Assembly (NCBI GenBank): GCA_025360085.1
Contig: JANYCW010000046.1
Location: forward strand, 52,036-116,035
Length of the DNA stretch: 64,000 nt
Reading direction: 5' to 3'
DNA from: Actinomycetes bacterium
GTDB lineage: Bacteria; Actinomycetota; Actinomycetes; Nanopelagicales; Nanopelagicaceae
The position numbers and the translations under genes were made by a program. The notes beneath the pieces were generated by a model, which saw only the letters and a program-made list of their open reading frames with translations, was not told the DNA's origin and made no database searches. Numbering within the stretch: the first letter of the stretch is position 1; each line of letters opens with the position of its first letter. Below are positions 19,701-29,227 of this stretch, in pieces.

Positions 19701-20023
19701 AGTATTCCGAGTTCAAAGAGCCCAATCGCTGCGTTCAATGCAGTCTGTCCGCCAAGGGTTGCCAGTACGGCATCAGGTTTTTCATGGGCGATTATCTTTT
19801 CAATAACCTCTGAAGTAATTGGCTCGATATATGTGGCATCGGCAAATTCAGGATCCGTCATAATCGTTGCAGGATTCGAGTTGACAAGAATTACCCGAAT
19901 ACCCTCATCACGAAGTACTCGACAGGCTTGTGTTCCAGAATAATCAAACTCACACGCTTGACCAATAACGATTGGCCCACTCCCAATGACAAGGACAGAT
20001 TTAATGGATTGATCTAAGGGCAT
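16760..20023 (-). CDS. carB: Carbamoyl-phosphate synthase large subunit
   Basis: 1087 aa, full length. Makes carbamoyl phosphate for pyrimidines and arginine. Two homologous ATP-grasp halves are visible: [22 protein letters not shown] at the start and [20 protein letters not shown] near residue 560; each has its RPSF.xGGxG/RGM nucleotide segment. The C-terminal MGS-like allosteric domain ([26 protein letters not shown]) is present, where UMP or ornithine regulates characterised enzymes. Its ATG overlaps the carA stop (TAATG). Confidence 0.97.
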   Translation of the reverse strand: MPLDQSIKSVLVIGSGPIVIGQACEFDYSGTQACRVLRDEGIRVILVNSNPATIMTDPEFADATYIEPITSEVIEKIIAHEKPDAVLATLGGQTALNAAIGLFELGILDKYGVRLIGADVDAINRGENRELFRGIVAKVGGESANSRICHTLVEIFEAVNILGYPVVVRPSFTMGGLGSGIAYNEEELRQIAEAGLQYSPTSEVLLEESIIGWKEYELEVMRDQKDNVVIVCTIENVDPMGVHTGDSITVAPAMTLTDVEYQKLRNLSLHIIREVGVDTGGCNIQFAINPIDGRIIVIEMNPRVSRSSALASKATGFPIAKIATKLALGYTLDEIQNDITKVTPASFEPTLDYVVVKVPRFAFEKFPDADPRLTTTMKSVGEAMAIGRCFSEALMKALRSLERKDANFSWPQISTLDKEKLLRLIVVPTQYRLQQVQHAMWAGATIEEVYEACKIDRWFLQQIQAINAHAAEICEPGELYFDQLKSAKSAGFSDAQIAELRGISEDEIRRIRYHLAIRPVFKTVDTCAAEFEAFTPYHYSSYEEETEVRVRLKPAVVILGSGPNRIGQGIEFDYSCVHASFALRAAGYETIMINCNPETVSTDYDTSDRLYFEPLTLEDVLEVIHAETTAGPFLGVITQLGGQTPLSLAAGLKANGVTILGTSPEAINLAEERGAFGQILQDQGLNAPEFGMAASQSEAITIATRIGYPVLVRPSFVLGGRGMEIVYDDAALADFIARATEITPEHRVLVDRFLDSAIEIDVDALFDGSVLYLGGVMEHIEEAGIHSGDSACVLPSLTITSAQLDEIKLATHKIAQSVGVLGLINIQFAIAENILYVLEANPRASRTVPFVSKATGVALAKAAARISLGASIAQLRTEGILPSVGDGVAKGVSVKEAVLPWNRFRRSNGQGVDAVLGPEMRSTGEVMGISPSFGESYAKSQIAAFGPLPKKGTVFISLADKDKLAGVQAALGLVDLGFRILATDGTAQFLATHGVASISVRKHSDGTGAMGEPTIVEIINSGEIDLVINTPVGRGTRADGWLIRTAAVQGNIPIITTIAGFNAAVEGIRFLQSHELSIQSLQEWLMP

Positions 20024-21138
20024 TAGTTACGAACCTTCTTGCTCATCAAATCAACGAAACGATCAAAGAGATAAGCCGCATCGTGTGGACCTGCGGCCGC
20101 CTCTGGATGGTATTGAACTGAAAATGCAGGCCGATCGAGAAGTTGCAGACCTTCGACTACCCCATCATTGAGGCTGATATGCGTTACTTCTCCACGCCCA
20201 TAAACGGTGGAAAACGCACTATCGGTTGGGGCTTTAAGTGCAAATCCATGATTGTGCGACGTAATTTCGACTTTACCTGTGTTTTTATCCAATACCGGTT
20301 GGTTAATTCCTCGATGGCCGAAAGTCAATTTGTACGTCTCAAAGCCCAGTGCACGTCCCAAAATCTGGTGCCCGAAGCAGATACCAAAGATTGGAATCTC
20401 TTGCAGCAGTACTTCTCGTACTAATTCAATTGTCTCGAGCATTGTTGCTGGATCTCCAGGGCCGTTAGAGATAAATACTCCATCCGGATTCAAGGCCGTA
20501 ATATCTTCAATTGTTGCATCAAAGGGTAGAACATGAACGTGCACTCCGCGCTCGGCCAAAGCGCGCGGGGTGGCGGCCTTAATTCCTAGATCAAGTGCGG
20601 CAACAACAAATCGGGTCTCCCCTACTGCCGGCACAATATATGCCGCTTTTGCAGAAACATCTGGCACTAAAAATGCCCCACTCATAGGCGCGCTCCTGCG
20701 TACTTCAACGACCATTTCCTCGCGTGATAATTCAAGATTTGAAAAAATACCAACCCGCATCGAGCCTCGATCGCGCAGATGGCGTGTAATGGCTCTTGTA
20801 TCAACGCCCTGAATGCCCACCACATTTTGTTCGATTAGTTCGCTCTCTAGCGAACTTTCACTTCGCCAGTTCGAAGTAGAGTTGGATGGATTGCGTACCA
20901 CAAAGCCTGCAACCCATATTTTGGCCGATTCATTATCGGTCGAATTCACACCTGTATTTCCAATATGTGGCGCCGTCATGACAACAATTTGTTTGTGATA
21001 AGAAGGATCGGTCAGCGTCTCTTGATATCCGGTCATTCCAGTTTGGAACACTGCTTCCCCAAAGGCTTTTCCTTGTGCACCCCAAGAATTTCCTTCAAAA
21101 ATTCGACCGTCATCTAAGACAAAGAAGGCTTTGCTCAT
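20023..21138 (-). CDS. carA: Carbamoyl-phosphate synthase small (glutaminase) subunit
   Basis: Class I glutamine amidotransferase that feeds ammonia to CarB. 371 aa. N-terminal CPSase_sm domain ([18 protein letters not shown]) and C-terminal GATase with FISNGPGDP, the catalytic Cys in [15 protein letters not shown] and His-Glu in [12 protein letters not shown]. It overlaps both pyrC (4 bp) and carB (1 bp). Confidence 0.96.
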   Translation of the reverse strand: MSKAFFVLDDGRIFEGNSWGAQGKAFGEAVFQTGMTGYQETLTDPSYHKQIVVMTAPHIGNTGVNSTDNESAKIWVAGFVVRNPSNSTSNWRSESSLESELIEQNVVGIQGVDTRAITRHLRDRGSMRVGIFSNLELSREEMVVEVRRSAPMSGAFLVPDVSAKAAYIVPAVGETRFVVAALDLGIKAATPRALAERGVHVHVLPFDATIEDITALNPDGVFISNGPGDPATMLETIELVREVLLQEIPIFGICFGHQILGRALGFETYKLTFGHRGINQPVLDKNTGKVEITSHNHGFALKAPTDSAFSTVYGRGEVTHISLNDGVVEGLQLLDRPAFSVQYHPEAAAGPHDAAYLFDRFVDLMSKKVRN

Positions 21139-22445
21139 GCGATCTCGCCATTTGAGTGAAGGAGACCATCACATAATGTCGCGATTCCATTAAAAAATGT
21201 ATGAGTAACAACTCCTGGAAGTTCATATCCGTGAAAGGGAGTATTGCGAGAGTTGGATGCAACTAAATCTTTATCTACAACCCATGTCGCCGATGGATTG
21301 ATAACGGTCAGATTGGCTTTCGCACCGATTTGAAGGTTTCTGCCTTGTCCTTGATAGCCAGCGATTCGCGCAGGGGCTGTAGATAGTCGATCGGCAACTT
21401 GTGCCCAACCGATTAAACGAGTGTCCACCATAGTTTTTTGCACAATTGAGAGCGCCGTTTCTAGGCCCAACATGCCAAAAGAGGCCTCTTGCCATTCGCA
21501 CTCTTTGGATTCTAGTGAATGTGGAGCGTGGTCCGTGGCAACAATATCAATGACTCCTTCAGCGAGAGCTTCTCGCAAGGCCATCACATCCTTTTCGCTA
21601 CGCAAGGGTGGATTTACTTTAAAAATGGGGTCATATGAACGAGCTAATTCATCGGTTAATAGAAGATGATGCGGCGTCACTTCGGCAGTGACATTAATTC
21701 CACGTGCTTTAGCCCATCGAATAATTTCAACGCCCCCAGCGGTAGTCACATGACAAATATGAAGACGCGACTTAACATGATCGGTAAGTAAAACATCGCG
21801 GGCAATAATCGCTTCTTCGGCAATGGCTGGCCAACCTTTGAGACCTAAAATGGAGGAGACCGAGCCTTCGTTCATTTGAGAACCTACCGTTAAGCGTGGC
21901 TCTTGGGCGTGCTGAGCGATGACGCCATCGAATTTTTTAATGTACTCAAGTGCCCTTCGCATGACGAGTGGATCAAAGACGCAGTTTCCGTCATCACTAA
22001 AAACACGCACTCGTGCGATCGAATCGGCCATCGCTCCGATTTCAGAGAGTGCTTGACCCTTCAATCCCTGCGTCACCGCGCCTATTGGAAATACATCAAG
22101 TAATCCCGCCTCTTGGCCTAAGCGAAATACTTGTTCGACAACGCCGGCATTATCGGCAACCGGTGAAGTATTTGCCATCGCAGAAAGCGCAGTAAAACCG
22201 CCCTTGGCACCTGATCGAGATCCCGAAAGCACGGTTTCAGCATCTTCTCGCCCAGGCTCGCGAAGATGAGTATGGAGATCAACCAAACCTGGAAGAAGTA
22301 CCGAACCCGTGACATCGATGAGAGTGGCGTGCGCATCGATAAGGTTCAAATCAATTTTTTCAATACATCCATGTGCAATTAATACATCGGCTTTGCTTCC
22401 ATCTGGCAATGCCGCACCTTTGAGTAGGTAACGATGTGTGGACAT
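21135..22445 (-). CDS. pyrC: Dihydroorotase (class I)
   Basis: Cyclises carbamoyl aspartate to dihydroorotate. Amidohydrolase fold, 436 aa. Metal-binding DLHTHLREPGRED, DDGNCVFDP, a mid-protein HICHVTTAGG and the catalytic ATDHAPHSLESKE are intact, so this is an active dihydroorotase rather than an inactive PyrC'-type. One-base overlap with the pyrB stop. Confidence 0.95.
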   Translation of the reverse strand: MSTHRYLLKGAALPDGSKADVLIAHGCIEKIDLNLIDAHATLIDVTGSVLLPGLVDLHTHLREPGREDAETVLSGSRSGAKGGFTALSAMANTSPVADNAGVVEQVFRLGQEAGLLDVFPIGAVTQGLKGQALSEIGAMADSIARVRVFSDDGNCVFDPLVMRRALEYIKKFDGVIAQHAQEPRLTVGSQMNEGSVSSILGLKGWPAIAEEAIIARDVLLTDHVKSRLHICHVTTAGGVEIIRWAKARGINVTAEVTPHHLLLTDELARSYDPIFKVNPPLRSEKDVMALREALAEGVIDIVATDHAPHSLESKECEWQEASFGMLGLETALSIVQKTMVDTRLIGWAQVADRLSTAPARIAGYQGQGRNLQIGAKANLTVINPSATWVVDKDLVASNSRNTPFHGYELPGVVTHTFFNGIATLCDGLLHSNGEIA

Positions 22446-23392
22446 TAACTGCCACCCTCTTTCAAAGATTGACCCGCAAGCAAGACGTATAAGATTGCCA
22501 TTCGAACACTCACTCCATTTGCAACCTGTTCAACGATGACCGAGCGAGCACTGTCGGCAACTTCAGCTGCGATCTCTAAACCGCGATTCATCGGGCCAGG
22601 ATGCATAATAATTGCAGGAGCGTTCATTAATTTAAGTCGCTGCGATGTTAACCCAAAGTAGCGTGAATATTCTCTGGCGTTAGGATAGAAGAGATCATTC
22701 ATTCGCTCTTGTTGAACTCGCAGCATCATCACAACATCAACTGCGCCTATAGCGGCATCAAAATCATATGAAACAGATACTGGCCAACTTTCGATTCCGA
22801 CTGGCAGCAGAGTAGGTGGGGCAACAATTACTACGCTCGCACCTAAGAGATTCAAAAGCAATACATTCGAGCGGGCTACGCGCGAATGCAGGACATCCCC
22901 GACAATCGCAACACGAAGCCCGGCTAAATCCGGTGCGCCTTTACTCAAGTGTTTCCTGATTGTAAAGGCATCCAGAAGAGCCTGACTTGGATGTTCATGT
23001 GTCCCATCCCCAGCGTTAATAACACTTCCGTGCATCCACTCCGAACTGGCTAATCGCGCTGGTGCACCTGATGCACCATGCCTGATGACAACTGCATCGG
23101 CGCCCATGGCCTGTAAGGTCAGCGCGGTATCCTTGAGCGATTCGCCCTTACTGGCACTCGATCCTTTCGAAGAAAAGTTAATGACATCTGCAGATAGACG
23201 TTTTGCCGCGGCTTCAAATGAGATACGGGTACGCGTTGAATCTTCAGCGAAGAGATTGACAATCGTCTTGCCACGAAGTGTTGGAAGTTTCTTCACAGCC
23301 CCATCACTCACGCGCGCTAATTCAGTAGCAGTATCTAGAATTGAAAGCGCTTGTGCCTTTGATAGATCTGCGATTGAAAGTAAGTGGCGCAT
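22445..23392 (-). CDS. pyrB: Aspartate carbamoyltransferase catalytic chain
   Basis: First committed pyrimidine step. 315 aa. Carbamoyl-phosphate loop [17 protein letters not shown], the [15 protein letters not shown] 80s loop, [17 protein letters not shown] and HPGPMNRG are all present. No pyrI regulatory chain gene is nearby, as usual outside enterobacteria and archaea. One-base overlap with pyrR. Confidence 0.96.
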   Translation of the reverse strand: MRHLLSIADLSKAQALSILDTATELARVSDGAVKKLPTLRGKTIVNLFAEDSTRTRISFEAAAKRLSADVINFSSKGSSASKGESLKDTALTLQAMGADAVVIRHGASGAPARLASSEWMHGSVINAGDGTHEHPSQALLDAFTIRKHLSKGAPDLAGLRVAIVGDVLHSRVARSNVLLLNLLGASVVIVAPPTLLPVGIESWPVSVSYDFDAAIGAVDVVMMLRVQQERMNDLFYPNAREYSRYFGLTSQRLKLMNAPAIIMHPGPMNRGLEIAAEVADSARSVIVEQVANGVSVRMAILYVLLAGQSLKEGGS

Positions 23393-23919
23393 TAGTTATT
23401 TTCTATCAAAACTTCATCCACATCCTCTATTTCAACAAGATGTACCTTTACAGCTTGATCAATTGAGGTGGGTAGATTTTTGCCCACGAAGTCGGCACGA
23501 ATCGGAAGTTCTCGATGACCCCGATCGACTAGTACCGCCAGTTGTACACTCCGAGGACGCCCAACCTCACCTATGGCATCGAGAGCGGCTCGAATTGTGC
23601 GACCGGAAAATAAAACGTCATCGATGAAGATAACATCTCGATCATTTACCCCTTCATGTGGAATCACCGTGGCCATAATCGCTCGAGGCGGGCGCATGCG
23701 CAAATCATCGCGGTGCATGGTGATGTCGAGCATTCCGACGGGGATTTCATGGCCGGCAATTTCGGCCATAGTTCGAGAAATGCGCTGGGCTAGGTGGGCA
23801 CCACGAGTCGGAATACCTAAAAGTGTGATCTGAGTGGAGAGTGCGTTAGCCTCTAAAATTTCATGTGACAAACGAACGAGGGCTCGGGCGATATCGGCCG
23901 AGGACAGGGCAACACTCAC
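23392..23919 (-). CDS. pyrR: Pyrimidine operon regulator PyrR / uracil phosphoribosyltransferase
   Basis: RNA-binding regulator that senses UMP, with PRTase fold. Flexible loop near MRPPRA, PRPP-binding [19 protein letters not shown] and [13 protein letters not shown]. The track start ATG at 23937 overlaps the ribosome site; GTG at 23919 ([12 protein letters not shown]) lies 6 nt after a perfect AAGGAG and is preferred, giving 175 aa. It leads the pyr train and has its own binding hairpin directly upstream, so autogenous control is expected. Confidence 0.95.
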   Translation of the reverse strand: MSVALSSADIARALVRLSHEILEANALSTQITLLGIPTRGAHLAQRISRTMAEIAGHEIPVGMLDITMHRDDLRMRPPRAIMATVIPHEGVNDRDVIFIDDVLFSGRTIRAALDAIGEVGRPRSVQLAVLVDRGHRELPIRADFVGKNLPTSIDQAVKVHLVEIEDVDEVLIENN

Positions 23920-23925
23920 GTAAAT

Positions 23926-23951
23926 CTCCTTCCCCATCTCTCTGGACGGGT
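23926..23951 (-). promoter_or_regulatory. PyrR-binding RNA hairpin beside the pyrR Shine-Dalgarno
   Basis: The minus strand reads ACCC-GTCCAGAGAGAT-GGGG-AAGGAG. The loop TCCAGAGAG is the core of the PyrR binding-loop consensus known from Bacillus and mycobacteria, closed by a CCC/GGG stem. The stem abuts AAGGAG (23931-23926), so PyrR-UMP binding could block ribosome entry. No terminator/antiterminator pair is visible, favouring translational repression as proposed for mycobacterial pyr operons. Confidence 0.8.
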
Positions 23952-24031
23952 CGTTAAAGGATGCGTGGGAGAGTGTAGCACCAGCGATTTCAAACTGTGG
24001 ATAACCAGGGCTGTGCGTCGGGGCTTCATAT

Positions 24032-24037
24032 TACTCT
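24032..24037 (+). promoter_or_regulatory. Putative -10 box of a leaderless bldD-like transcript
   Basis: TACTCT fits TANNNT and ends 7 nt before the ATG at 24045. No Shine-Dalgarno lies between (CTGCCCTCC), so transcription may begin at or next to the start codon. No convincing -35 box was found. Confidence 0.45.
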
Positions 24038-24044
24038 GCCCTCC

Positions 24045-24548
24045 ATGACAACAAAAGAAGCAATCTCTGCTCGTATCCGTGCCATCCGAATCTCCAAAGG
24101 CCTATCGCTCTCTGACGTTGAGAGAGAAAGCAATCGCAGCATTCGAGCCGTGGTTTTAGGTTCTTATGAACGAGGTGACCGTACGCTAAGCATCACGAAG
24201 GCGGTAAAAATAGCGGAGTTTTATGCAGTTCCCCTCTCCTATCTTTTAGAGCCACCAATTCCAGCAAGCGGATCTGAGCACGCCCTCGTCATTGACTTAC
24301 GCCGAATGCGTGCACTCCTGGCCCGAACAGATCAAGCAACCATGCACAACACACCTCTTCGAATCATCATTACCTATATCAGCGGAATCGTCGCCCTGCG
24401 AAATGATTGGAATGGTGAAGTTCTCTCATTGCGCGTCAGCGATCTAACTGCATTAGCGATGGCAACGGGCAAAAATAGCCAAGAGATTGAAAGCCTTCTT
24501 CATCACAACCAACTTCTGTTGGACGCTAAATTGCCAAACTCTCTTTAA
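24045..24548 (+). CDS. bldD: BldD-like transcriptional regulator with c-di-GMP-binding signature
   Basis: 167 aa from the ATG at 24045; the upstream track start at 23997 is unlikely. The N-terminal XRE-type helix-turn-helix (ISARIRAIRISKGLSLSDVERESN, about 7-68) is followed by a proline-rich linker and a C-terminal domain. That domain contains R119-N-D121, eight residues, then R130-V-S-D133. This exactly fits the RxD-x8-RxxD motif by which Streptomyces BldD binds c-di-GMP and dimerises. Position between pyrR and nusB-efp matches Streptomyces bldD. The target genes are unknown here. Its 3' end overlaps nusB by 23 bp, convergently. Confidence 0.9.
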   Translation: MTTKEAISARIRAIRISKGLSLSDVERESNRSIRAVVLGSYERGDRTLSITKAVKIAEFYAVPLSYLLEPPIPASGSEHALVIDLRRMRALLARTDQATMHNTPLRIIITYISGIVALRNDWNGEVLSLRVSDLTALAMATGKNSQEIESLLHHNQLLLDAKLPNSL

Positions 24549-24942
24549 TCGACGAAATCCGTCCTAATACTCCATGAATGAAACCGGCAGATTCATCGGT
24601 CGATAGTTCTTTGGCAAGGATTAACGCCTCATCGATAGCGACTGCATCAGGAATCGTTTGCGACCAGAGGAGTTCAAAAATGCCAATTCGAAGAATATTT
24701 CTATCAACGGCTGGCAAGCGATCCATATCCCAGCCTTGAGCATAGGTCGTAATTAACTCATCAATCTTTCGTCGATTCTCGCCAACCCCATGAACGAGCT
24801 CACGGGTGTACTCACGGATGGGCTTTGAATCTGAATTCACGATATCGCGAAGTACTAAGGTTTCAACTGCGCTCGTTCCACGGATATCTGCCTCAAAGAG
24901 AAGATCTAGCGCTGCTTTTCTAGATTTGCTACGTGCTGACAC
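24526..24942 (-). CDS. nusB: Transcription antitermination factor NusB
   Basis: RNA-binding partner of NusE/S10 in rRNA antitermination. 138 aa, all-helical, with SRKAALDLLFEADIRG at the N terminus, RLPAVDRNILRIGIFELLW in the middle and AIDEALILAKELS...GFIHGVLGRI at the end. GTG start inside the efp stop codon (TAGTG), so the two are coupled. Convergent overlap with bldD. Confidence 0.95.
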   Translation of the reverse strand: MSARSKSRKAALDLLFEADIRGTSAVETLVLRDIVNSDSKPIREYTRELVHGVGENRRKIDELITTYAQGWDMDRLPAVDRNILRIGIFELLWSQTIPDAVAIDEALILAKELSTDESAGFIHGVLGRISSIKESLAI

Positions 24943-25502
24943 TAGTTAGCGCGGCCTTGGTAGGAGCCATCCCGTGTATCGACCATCACGATCTCATCTT
25001 GCTTAATAAAAAGCGGAACTTGAATTTCGATTCCGGTCTCAACCGTTGCCGGTTTTGTACCTCCTGATGAGCGATCTCCTTGTATGCCAGGTTCAGTGTA
25101 GGTAATCCTCAGAGGAAGTGCCGCGGCAAGTTCGATGTATAAAGGGTTTCCATCGTGGACAGCAACAACGGCATCGGTATTTTCAAGCATGTAGTTTGCC
25201 ATCACTCCAACTGTGGCCATAGAAATTACCATCTGATCGAAGGTTTTAACATCCATAAATACAAAATCTTCACCCTCTTTGTACAAAAACTGCATATCGC
25301 GTTTTTCTAGAATTTCGATATCAATTTTTACGCCCGAGTTGAAGGTGCGATCAATAACTTTTCCCGTAAGAACTGACTTCAATTTGGTTCGAACGAAGGC
25401 TGGGCCTTTGCCCGGCTTGACATGCTGAAACTCAACAACATTCCAGAGCTGACCTTCAATATCTAAAGTAATTCCATTTTTCAAATCAGCTGTCGTTGCC
25501 AC
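24942..25502 (-). CDS. efp: Elongation factor P
   Basis: Relieves ribosome stalling at polyproline. 186 aa, three OB/KOW domains. The N-terminal loop [14 protein letters not shown] has Lys at the tip, the residue modified in some bacteria; actinobacterial EF-P with this loop can work unmodified. C-terminal [16 protein letters not shown] and [20 protein letters not shown] are conserved. An 87-bp gap to aroQ upstream may hold a promoter, but I see no convincing one. Confidence 0.96.
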   Translation of the reverse strand: MATTADLKNGITLDIEGQLWNVVEFQHVKPGKGPAFVRTKLKSVLTGKVIDRTFNSGVKIDIEILEKRDMQFLYKEGEDFVFMDVKTFDQMVISMATVGVMANYMLENTDAVVAVHDGNPLYIELAAALPLRITYTEPGIQGDRSSGGTKPATVETGIEIQVPLFIKQDEIVMVDTRDGSYQGRAN

Positions 25503-25589
25503 GGTAAAGCTCCACTCGTTGAAATAATTCGGCTACCCGTTGTGATAGCAAGATGGCAAGGATACCCGCAATCTGAGGCCCATATTTTC

Positions 25590-26021
25590 CTAGCCAATGA
25601 GGGCTTTAAGGGCGATAATCGCCAAAACATAAGAATTCGGGCCAAAGCCCGCAATTGTGCCATGGGCCACTCCAGAGATTACCGATGTATGGCGAAACTC
25701 CTCTCGCGACATTGGATTCGATAGATGTACCTCAATCAGAGGTGAGTTAACTAACTCGGCCGCATCACGAATGGCATACGAGTAATGCGTAAAGGCAGCT
25801 GGATTAATAATGACCGGGGTTTGATTATCGGCGGCCTCATGCAGCCAGCCGATAATGATCGACTCGTCATCACTTTGACGTACGTCGGCTTCAAATCCAT
25901 GTGATGTAGCAGCTATCTCGATGTGATTTTTGAGTTCACCATAATTTAAATCCCCATAGATCGAAGAGTCGCGAATATCTAAGCGAGCTAAATTTGGTCC
26001 ATTTATCACCAGTATCTTCAT
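25590..26021 (-). CDS. aroQ: 3-dehydroquinate dehydratase, type II
   Basis: Third step of the shikimate pathway. About 143 aa with ILVINGPNLARL (active-site loop), SIYGDLNY (catalytic Tyr), IINPAAFTHYSYAIRDA, IEVHLSNPMSREEFRHTS and GVAHGTIAGFG. LARLDIRD replaces the more usual LNLLGxRE. Start placed at ATG 26021, overlapping the aroB TGA (ATGA); an ATG two codons earlier is possible. Confidence 0.94.
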   Translation of the reverse strand: MKILVINGPNLARLDIRDSSIYGDLNYGELKNHIEIAATSHGFEADVRQSDDESIIIGWLHEAADNQTPVIINPAAFTHYSYAIRDAAELVNSPLIEVHLSNPMSREEFRHTSVISGVAHGTIAGFGPNSYVLAIIALKALIG

Positions 26022-27073
26022 GAGCATATTCTCTCATAGGCAGTGCGCAGCTCAATCTCAAGCGGATTTTCTATGCGCACGGTCTCACCTATCGAAGTTA
26101 AAGCTACGAAACGCAGTGAGTTACCCCGCGTTTTTTTATCTAAGGACAATAACGGGAGTAACTCCGGCCAAGCCGCGCGAGGATATGCAATAGGCAGTTG
26201 TAACCCACCTAAAACTAATCGATGCTCCTCTACAATCTCGGCCGAAAGCAACCCCTTAATGTGAGCGAGTTCGGCGGCGAAAACCATACCTATAGAGACT
26301 GCTTCACCATGGCGAAGTGCAAATTTACTATGAATTTCCAGTGCATGACCAAGAGTATGTCCGTAGTTAAGCACTTCTCGCGCAAAACTTTCCTTAAAAT
26401 CTTGTGATACAACATTGGCCTTAACCGATATCGCGGCATCTATTATTCTCGCAACACTGTTGAAATCTGAGCGAAGTTCCAAAACTGCTTTATTGCGTAA
26501 GAGATCAATGATTCCACCATCTGCAATAAAACCACATTTAATAACTTCAGCCATCCCGGCACAGAAATCTCGATCCGAAAGCGTGGTAAGCCACGAAAAA
26601 TCAACTAACACTTTAATCGGTGAATGAAAAGCACCAATTAAATTCTTTCCATACTCACTGTTAATCCCTGTTTTTCCGCCAATGGATGCATCTACCATTC
26701 CTGCAACGCTTGTTGGCACTGCCACCCAATCGATACCCCTTAACCAAGAGGCCGCAGCAAATCCGGCAACATCGGTTACCGCTCCTCCCCCAACTCCAAC
26801 GATGAGATCCGAGCGAGTGAAACCGGCAGCACCCAACCAGTCCCAAAGCTTTGACAGGGTAGCTAGATTTTTACCTGCTTCTGCATCCGGAATGCTGAAA
26901 TAGAAAATCTCGGTATCAATCTCACCAACTATGTGCACAGCTTCGGTCATGGCGCTTGAGTGAATTACTGCCATACGAACTCTGCCTCTCGCAATGGCGC
27001 CTAACTCGTCTCTCCAATTACAGTCCGTAGTGACCGTGTAATTTCGTTCGGAATGTACGGAGATGGTTTTCAT
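26018..27073 (-). CDS. aroB: 3-dehydroquinate synthase
   Basis: Second step of the shikimate pathway; NAD+ and metal dependent. 351 aa with GVGGGAVTDVAGFAAASWLRG, VPTSVAGMVDASIGGKTGIN, the metal-ligand FAREVLNYGHTLGHALE and LRHGEAVSIGM. It directly abuts aroK (no gap) and overlaps aroQ. Confidence 0.96.
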   Translation of the reverse strand: MKTISVHSERNYTVTTDCNWRDELGAIARGRVRMAVIHSSAMTEAVHIVGEIDTEIFYFSIPDAEAGKNLATLSKLWDWLGAAGFTRSDLIVGVGGGAVTDVAGFAAASWLRGIDWVAVPTSVAGMVDASIGGKTGINSEYGKNLIGAFHSPIKVLVDFSWLTTLSDRDFCAGMAEVIKCGFIADGGIIDLLRNKAVLELRSDFNSVARIIDAAISVKANVVSQDFKESFAREVLNYGHTLGHALEIHSKFALRHGEAVSIGMVFAAELAHIKGLLSAEIVEEHRLVLGGLQLPIAYPRAAWPELLPLLSLDKKTRGNSLRFVALTSIGETVRIENPLEIELRTAYERICS

Positions 27074-27574
27074 CTATATCGCCTCCTTAATTGCTTTTAC
27101 AATCTCACTAATCCGAAGCGTATCGACCTTGATGGTCACCGTCGCTAATTTTTCATAAATCGGACGACGTGCTTCATACAACGCCTGCCATTGCGCACGC
27201 GGGTTACCAAGTAGCAAAGGTCTATCTCGATTAAAACCGACTCGTGGCGCCGCCACAGACAAGGAAACGTCGAGAAAAACAATCGCAGCGCCAGATTCTT
27301 TGAGTTCGCGTTGTGCCCGTTCGGGGATCGCTGCTCCACCGCCCAAGGAAAGCACCGAAAGAGGCTCCTTTAACGCCAAAACCAAGGCTTCAAACTCGAA
27401 TTGTCTAAATACCTCCTCACCTTGATCCATGAAAATATCGGAAATACTCGTGCCTGTACGCGCTTGAACCAGGAGATCGGTCTCTACAAAATGCAGATGC
27501 AAGGATTTAGCAAGCGCCTTTCCTACCGAACTCTTTCCACTTCCTGGTGCTCCAGTGAGAACTACTCGCGGCAT
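27074..27574 (-). CDS. aroK: Shikimate kinase
   Basis: Phosphorylates shikimate. 166 aa P-loop kinase with LTGAPGSGKSSVGKALA, the shikimate-binding FVETD and SLGGGAAIPE, and the lid region GFNRDRPLLLGN. Located 7 bp after aroC and abutting aroB, as in many actinobacterial aroCKB clusters. Confidence 0.96.
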   Translation of the reverse strand: MPRVVLTGAPGSGKSSVGKALAKSLHLHFVETDLLVQARTGTSISDIFMDQGEEVFRQFEFEALVLALKEPLSVLSLGGGAAIPERAQRELKESGAAIVFLDVSLSVAAPRVGFNRDRPLLLGNPRAQWQALYEARRPIYEKLATVTIKVDTLRISEIVKAIKEAI

Positions 27575-27581
27575 AGTGGCC

Positions 27582-28763
27582 TTACTTAAAATTTAAGTTT
27601 TGCATGTAGCTCTGAAAATTTCGCGTTGTCTCTTCAAGGCTATCTCCACCAAATTTCTCCAGCACTGCCTCGGCTAAAACCAAAGCTACCATCGCCTCAG
27701 CAACAACACCCGCTGCCGGAACTGCGCAGACATCAGAACGTTGATTAATTGCTTTTGCGCTCAATCCCGTTGCTACATCAATCGTCTCTAATGCTTTTGG
27801 GACAGTGGAGATTGGTTTCATTGCAGCACGTACCCGAAGCACCTCCCCATTTGTCATACCGCCTTCAGTACCGCCGGCGCGATTACTGCGACGAATAATT
27901 TCTCCATCCTCAGATCGGCCTATCTCATCATGGGCCACGCTTCCGCGCCGAAGCGCCGTTTCAAAGCCATCACCAATTTCAACTCCCTTTATTGCCTGAA
28001 TCCCCATAAGAGCCCCGGCAAGGCGCGAATCTAAACGGCGATCCCAATGTACGTGCGAGCCAAGACCAGGCGGAACATTAAAGGCAAGCACTTCAACAAC
28101 CCCACCTAATGTATCTCCCTCCGAGTGGGCATTTTCAATCTCAGCAATCATCAGAGAACTCGTCCGGGAATCGGCACATCGAACCGGATCGTCGTCTATT
28201 CGCTCCATCTCCCCTGCCTCAGGCAGGTGGGCATCCACTGGAGTTCGAATTGCACCGATAGAAAGTACGTGACTTAAAATAGTTATTCCGAGGCTTTGCT
28301 CAAGAAAATTGCGTGCAACTGCCCCTAATGCAACACGCGAAGCGGTCTCACGGGCACTGGCACGTTCAAGAATCGCTCGTGCATCATCGAGATTATATTT
28401 CTGCATTCCAACTAAATCTGCATGACCTGGACGTGGGCGAGTAAGTGGGGCGTTCCGAGCCAAGTTCTCAATCTCTCCTGCGGGAACTGGATCTGGCGAC
28501 ATAATCTTTTCCCACTTGGGCCACTCTGAGTTCGCAATCTGAATTGCAATGGGGCCACCTTGAGTCAAACCTAAACGCACTCCTCCAAGAATCGTAACTT
28601 TATCGGCCTCAAAACTCTGACGTGCACCACGGCCTACACCTAAGCGTCTGCGAGAAAGGTGAAAATCAATATCTACCGTGGTGATTCTTACTGAGGCTGG
28701 GATGCCTTCGAGAATTGCACTTAATGCCTCTCCATGAGACTCACCAGCTGTTAACCAACGCAT
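27582..28763 (-). CDS. aroC: Chorismate synthase
   Basis: Final step to chorismate; needs reduced FMN. 393 aa with all signatures: [16 protein letters not shown] at the N terminus, [14 protein letters not shown], and [23 protein letters not shown]. Because this organism may import riboflavin (see ribM), the enzyme's cofactor could depend on that import. The first 23 bp overlap the prepilin peptidase gene. Confidence 0.96.
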   Translation of the reverse strand: MRWLTAGESHGEALSAILEGIPASVRITTVDIDFHLSRRRLGVGRGARQSFEADKVTILGGVRLGLTQGGPIAIQIANSEWPKWEKIMSPDPVPAGEIENLARNAPLTRPRPGHADLVGMQKYNLDDARAILERASARETASRVALGAVARNFLEQSLGITILSHVLSIGAIRTPVDAHLPEAGEMERIDDDPVRCADSRTSSLMIAEIENAHSEGDTLGGVVEVLAFNVPPGLGSHVHWDRRLDSRLAGALMGIQAIKGVEIGDGFETALRRGSVAHDEIGRSEDGEIIRRSNRAGGTEGGMTNGEVLRVRAAMKPISTVPKALETIDVATGLSAKAINQRSDVCAVPAAGVVAEAMVALVLAEAVLEKFGGDSLEETTRNFQSYMQNLNFK

Positions 28764-29190
28764 CTGCGTATTCTTGCAGATATGCAGTGTCCTTGGCGCC
28801 TAAATAGAGTGCAGTTCCGATAAATATCGCAAATGCTAAGGGTACGCTTTGAGGAATCCGAAGTTTGATGCCCAACATCAGTGCAATCTGTGCTAACGAG
28901 CATACGTACACGCAGGTAAGAAAAACTAACAAATTCGATATTTTATCAACATCCAGCGCAAGGACTGCCAGGAGCAATAGTTTGACATCGCCCATTCCGA
29001 TTTTTAGAAGCAGATTTGCCACCACTGCAATCAGACAAGCCCAAGCCAGAACGGAGATTGAAACTACACCAAATAATGTGCGCTCGATAAAGATTGAATA
29101 TGCAAGGAATATAAGATAGATATTTGGAATTCTACGATAACGCCAATCTGCAAAACACATTGGAATTGCAAATAATGCAAGCGCTGCCAT
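28741..29190 (-). CDS. Prepilin peptidase (A24 family), compact
   Basis: 149 aa, mostly hydrophobic with about five membrane segments. The two catalytic aspartates of the A24 aspartic proteases are visible: [11 protein letters not shown] near residue 14 and [10 protein letters not shown] near residue 67. It lacks the N-terminal methyltransferase domain and Cys motif of PilD. This short form is common beside aroE/aroC in actinobacteria, where it processes Flp/Tad- or type IV-like prepilins. No pilin gene is in the window. Confidence 0.85.
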   Translation of the reverse strand: MAALALFAIPMCFADWRYRRIPNIYLIFLAYSIFIERTLFGVVSISVLAWACLIAVVANLLLKIGMGDVKLLLLAVLALDVDKISNLLVFLTCVYVCSLAQIALMLGIKLRIPQSVPLAFAIFIGTALYLGAKDTAYLQEYADALVNSW

Positions 29191-29227
29191 AAGTAAATAT
29201 TAAACGTGTATTATGAGAAAAAATCTC

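Noticed and set aside
23085-23627. Plus-strand 180-aa ORF
   Set aside because: Antisense to pyrB and pyrR; no conserved motif.
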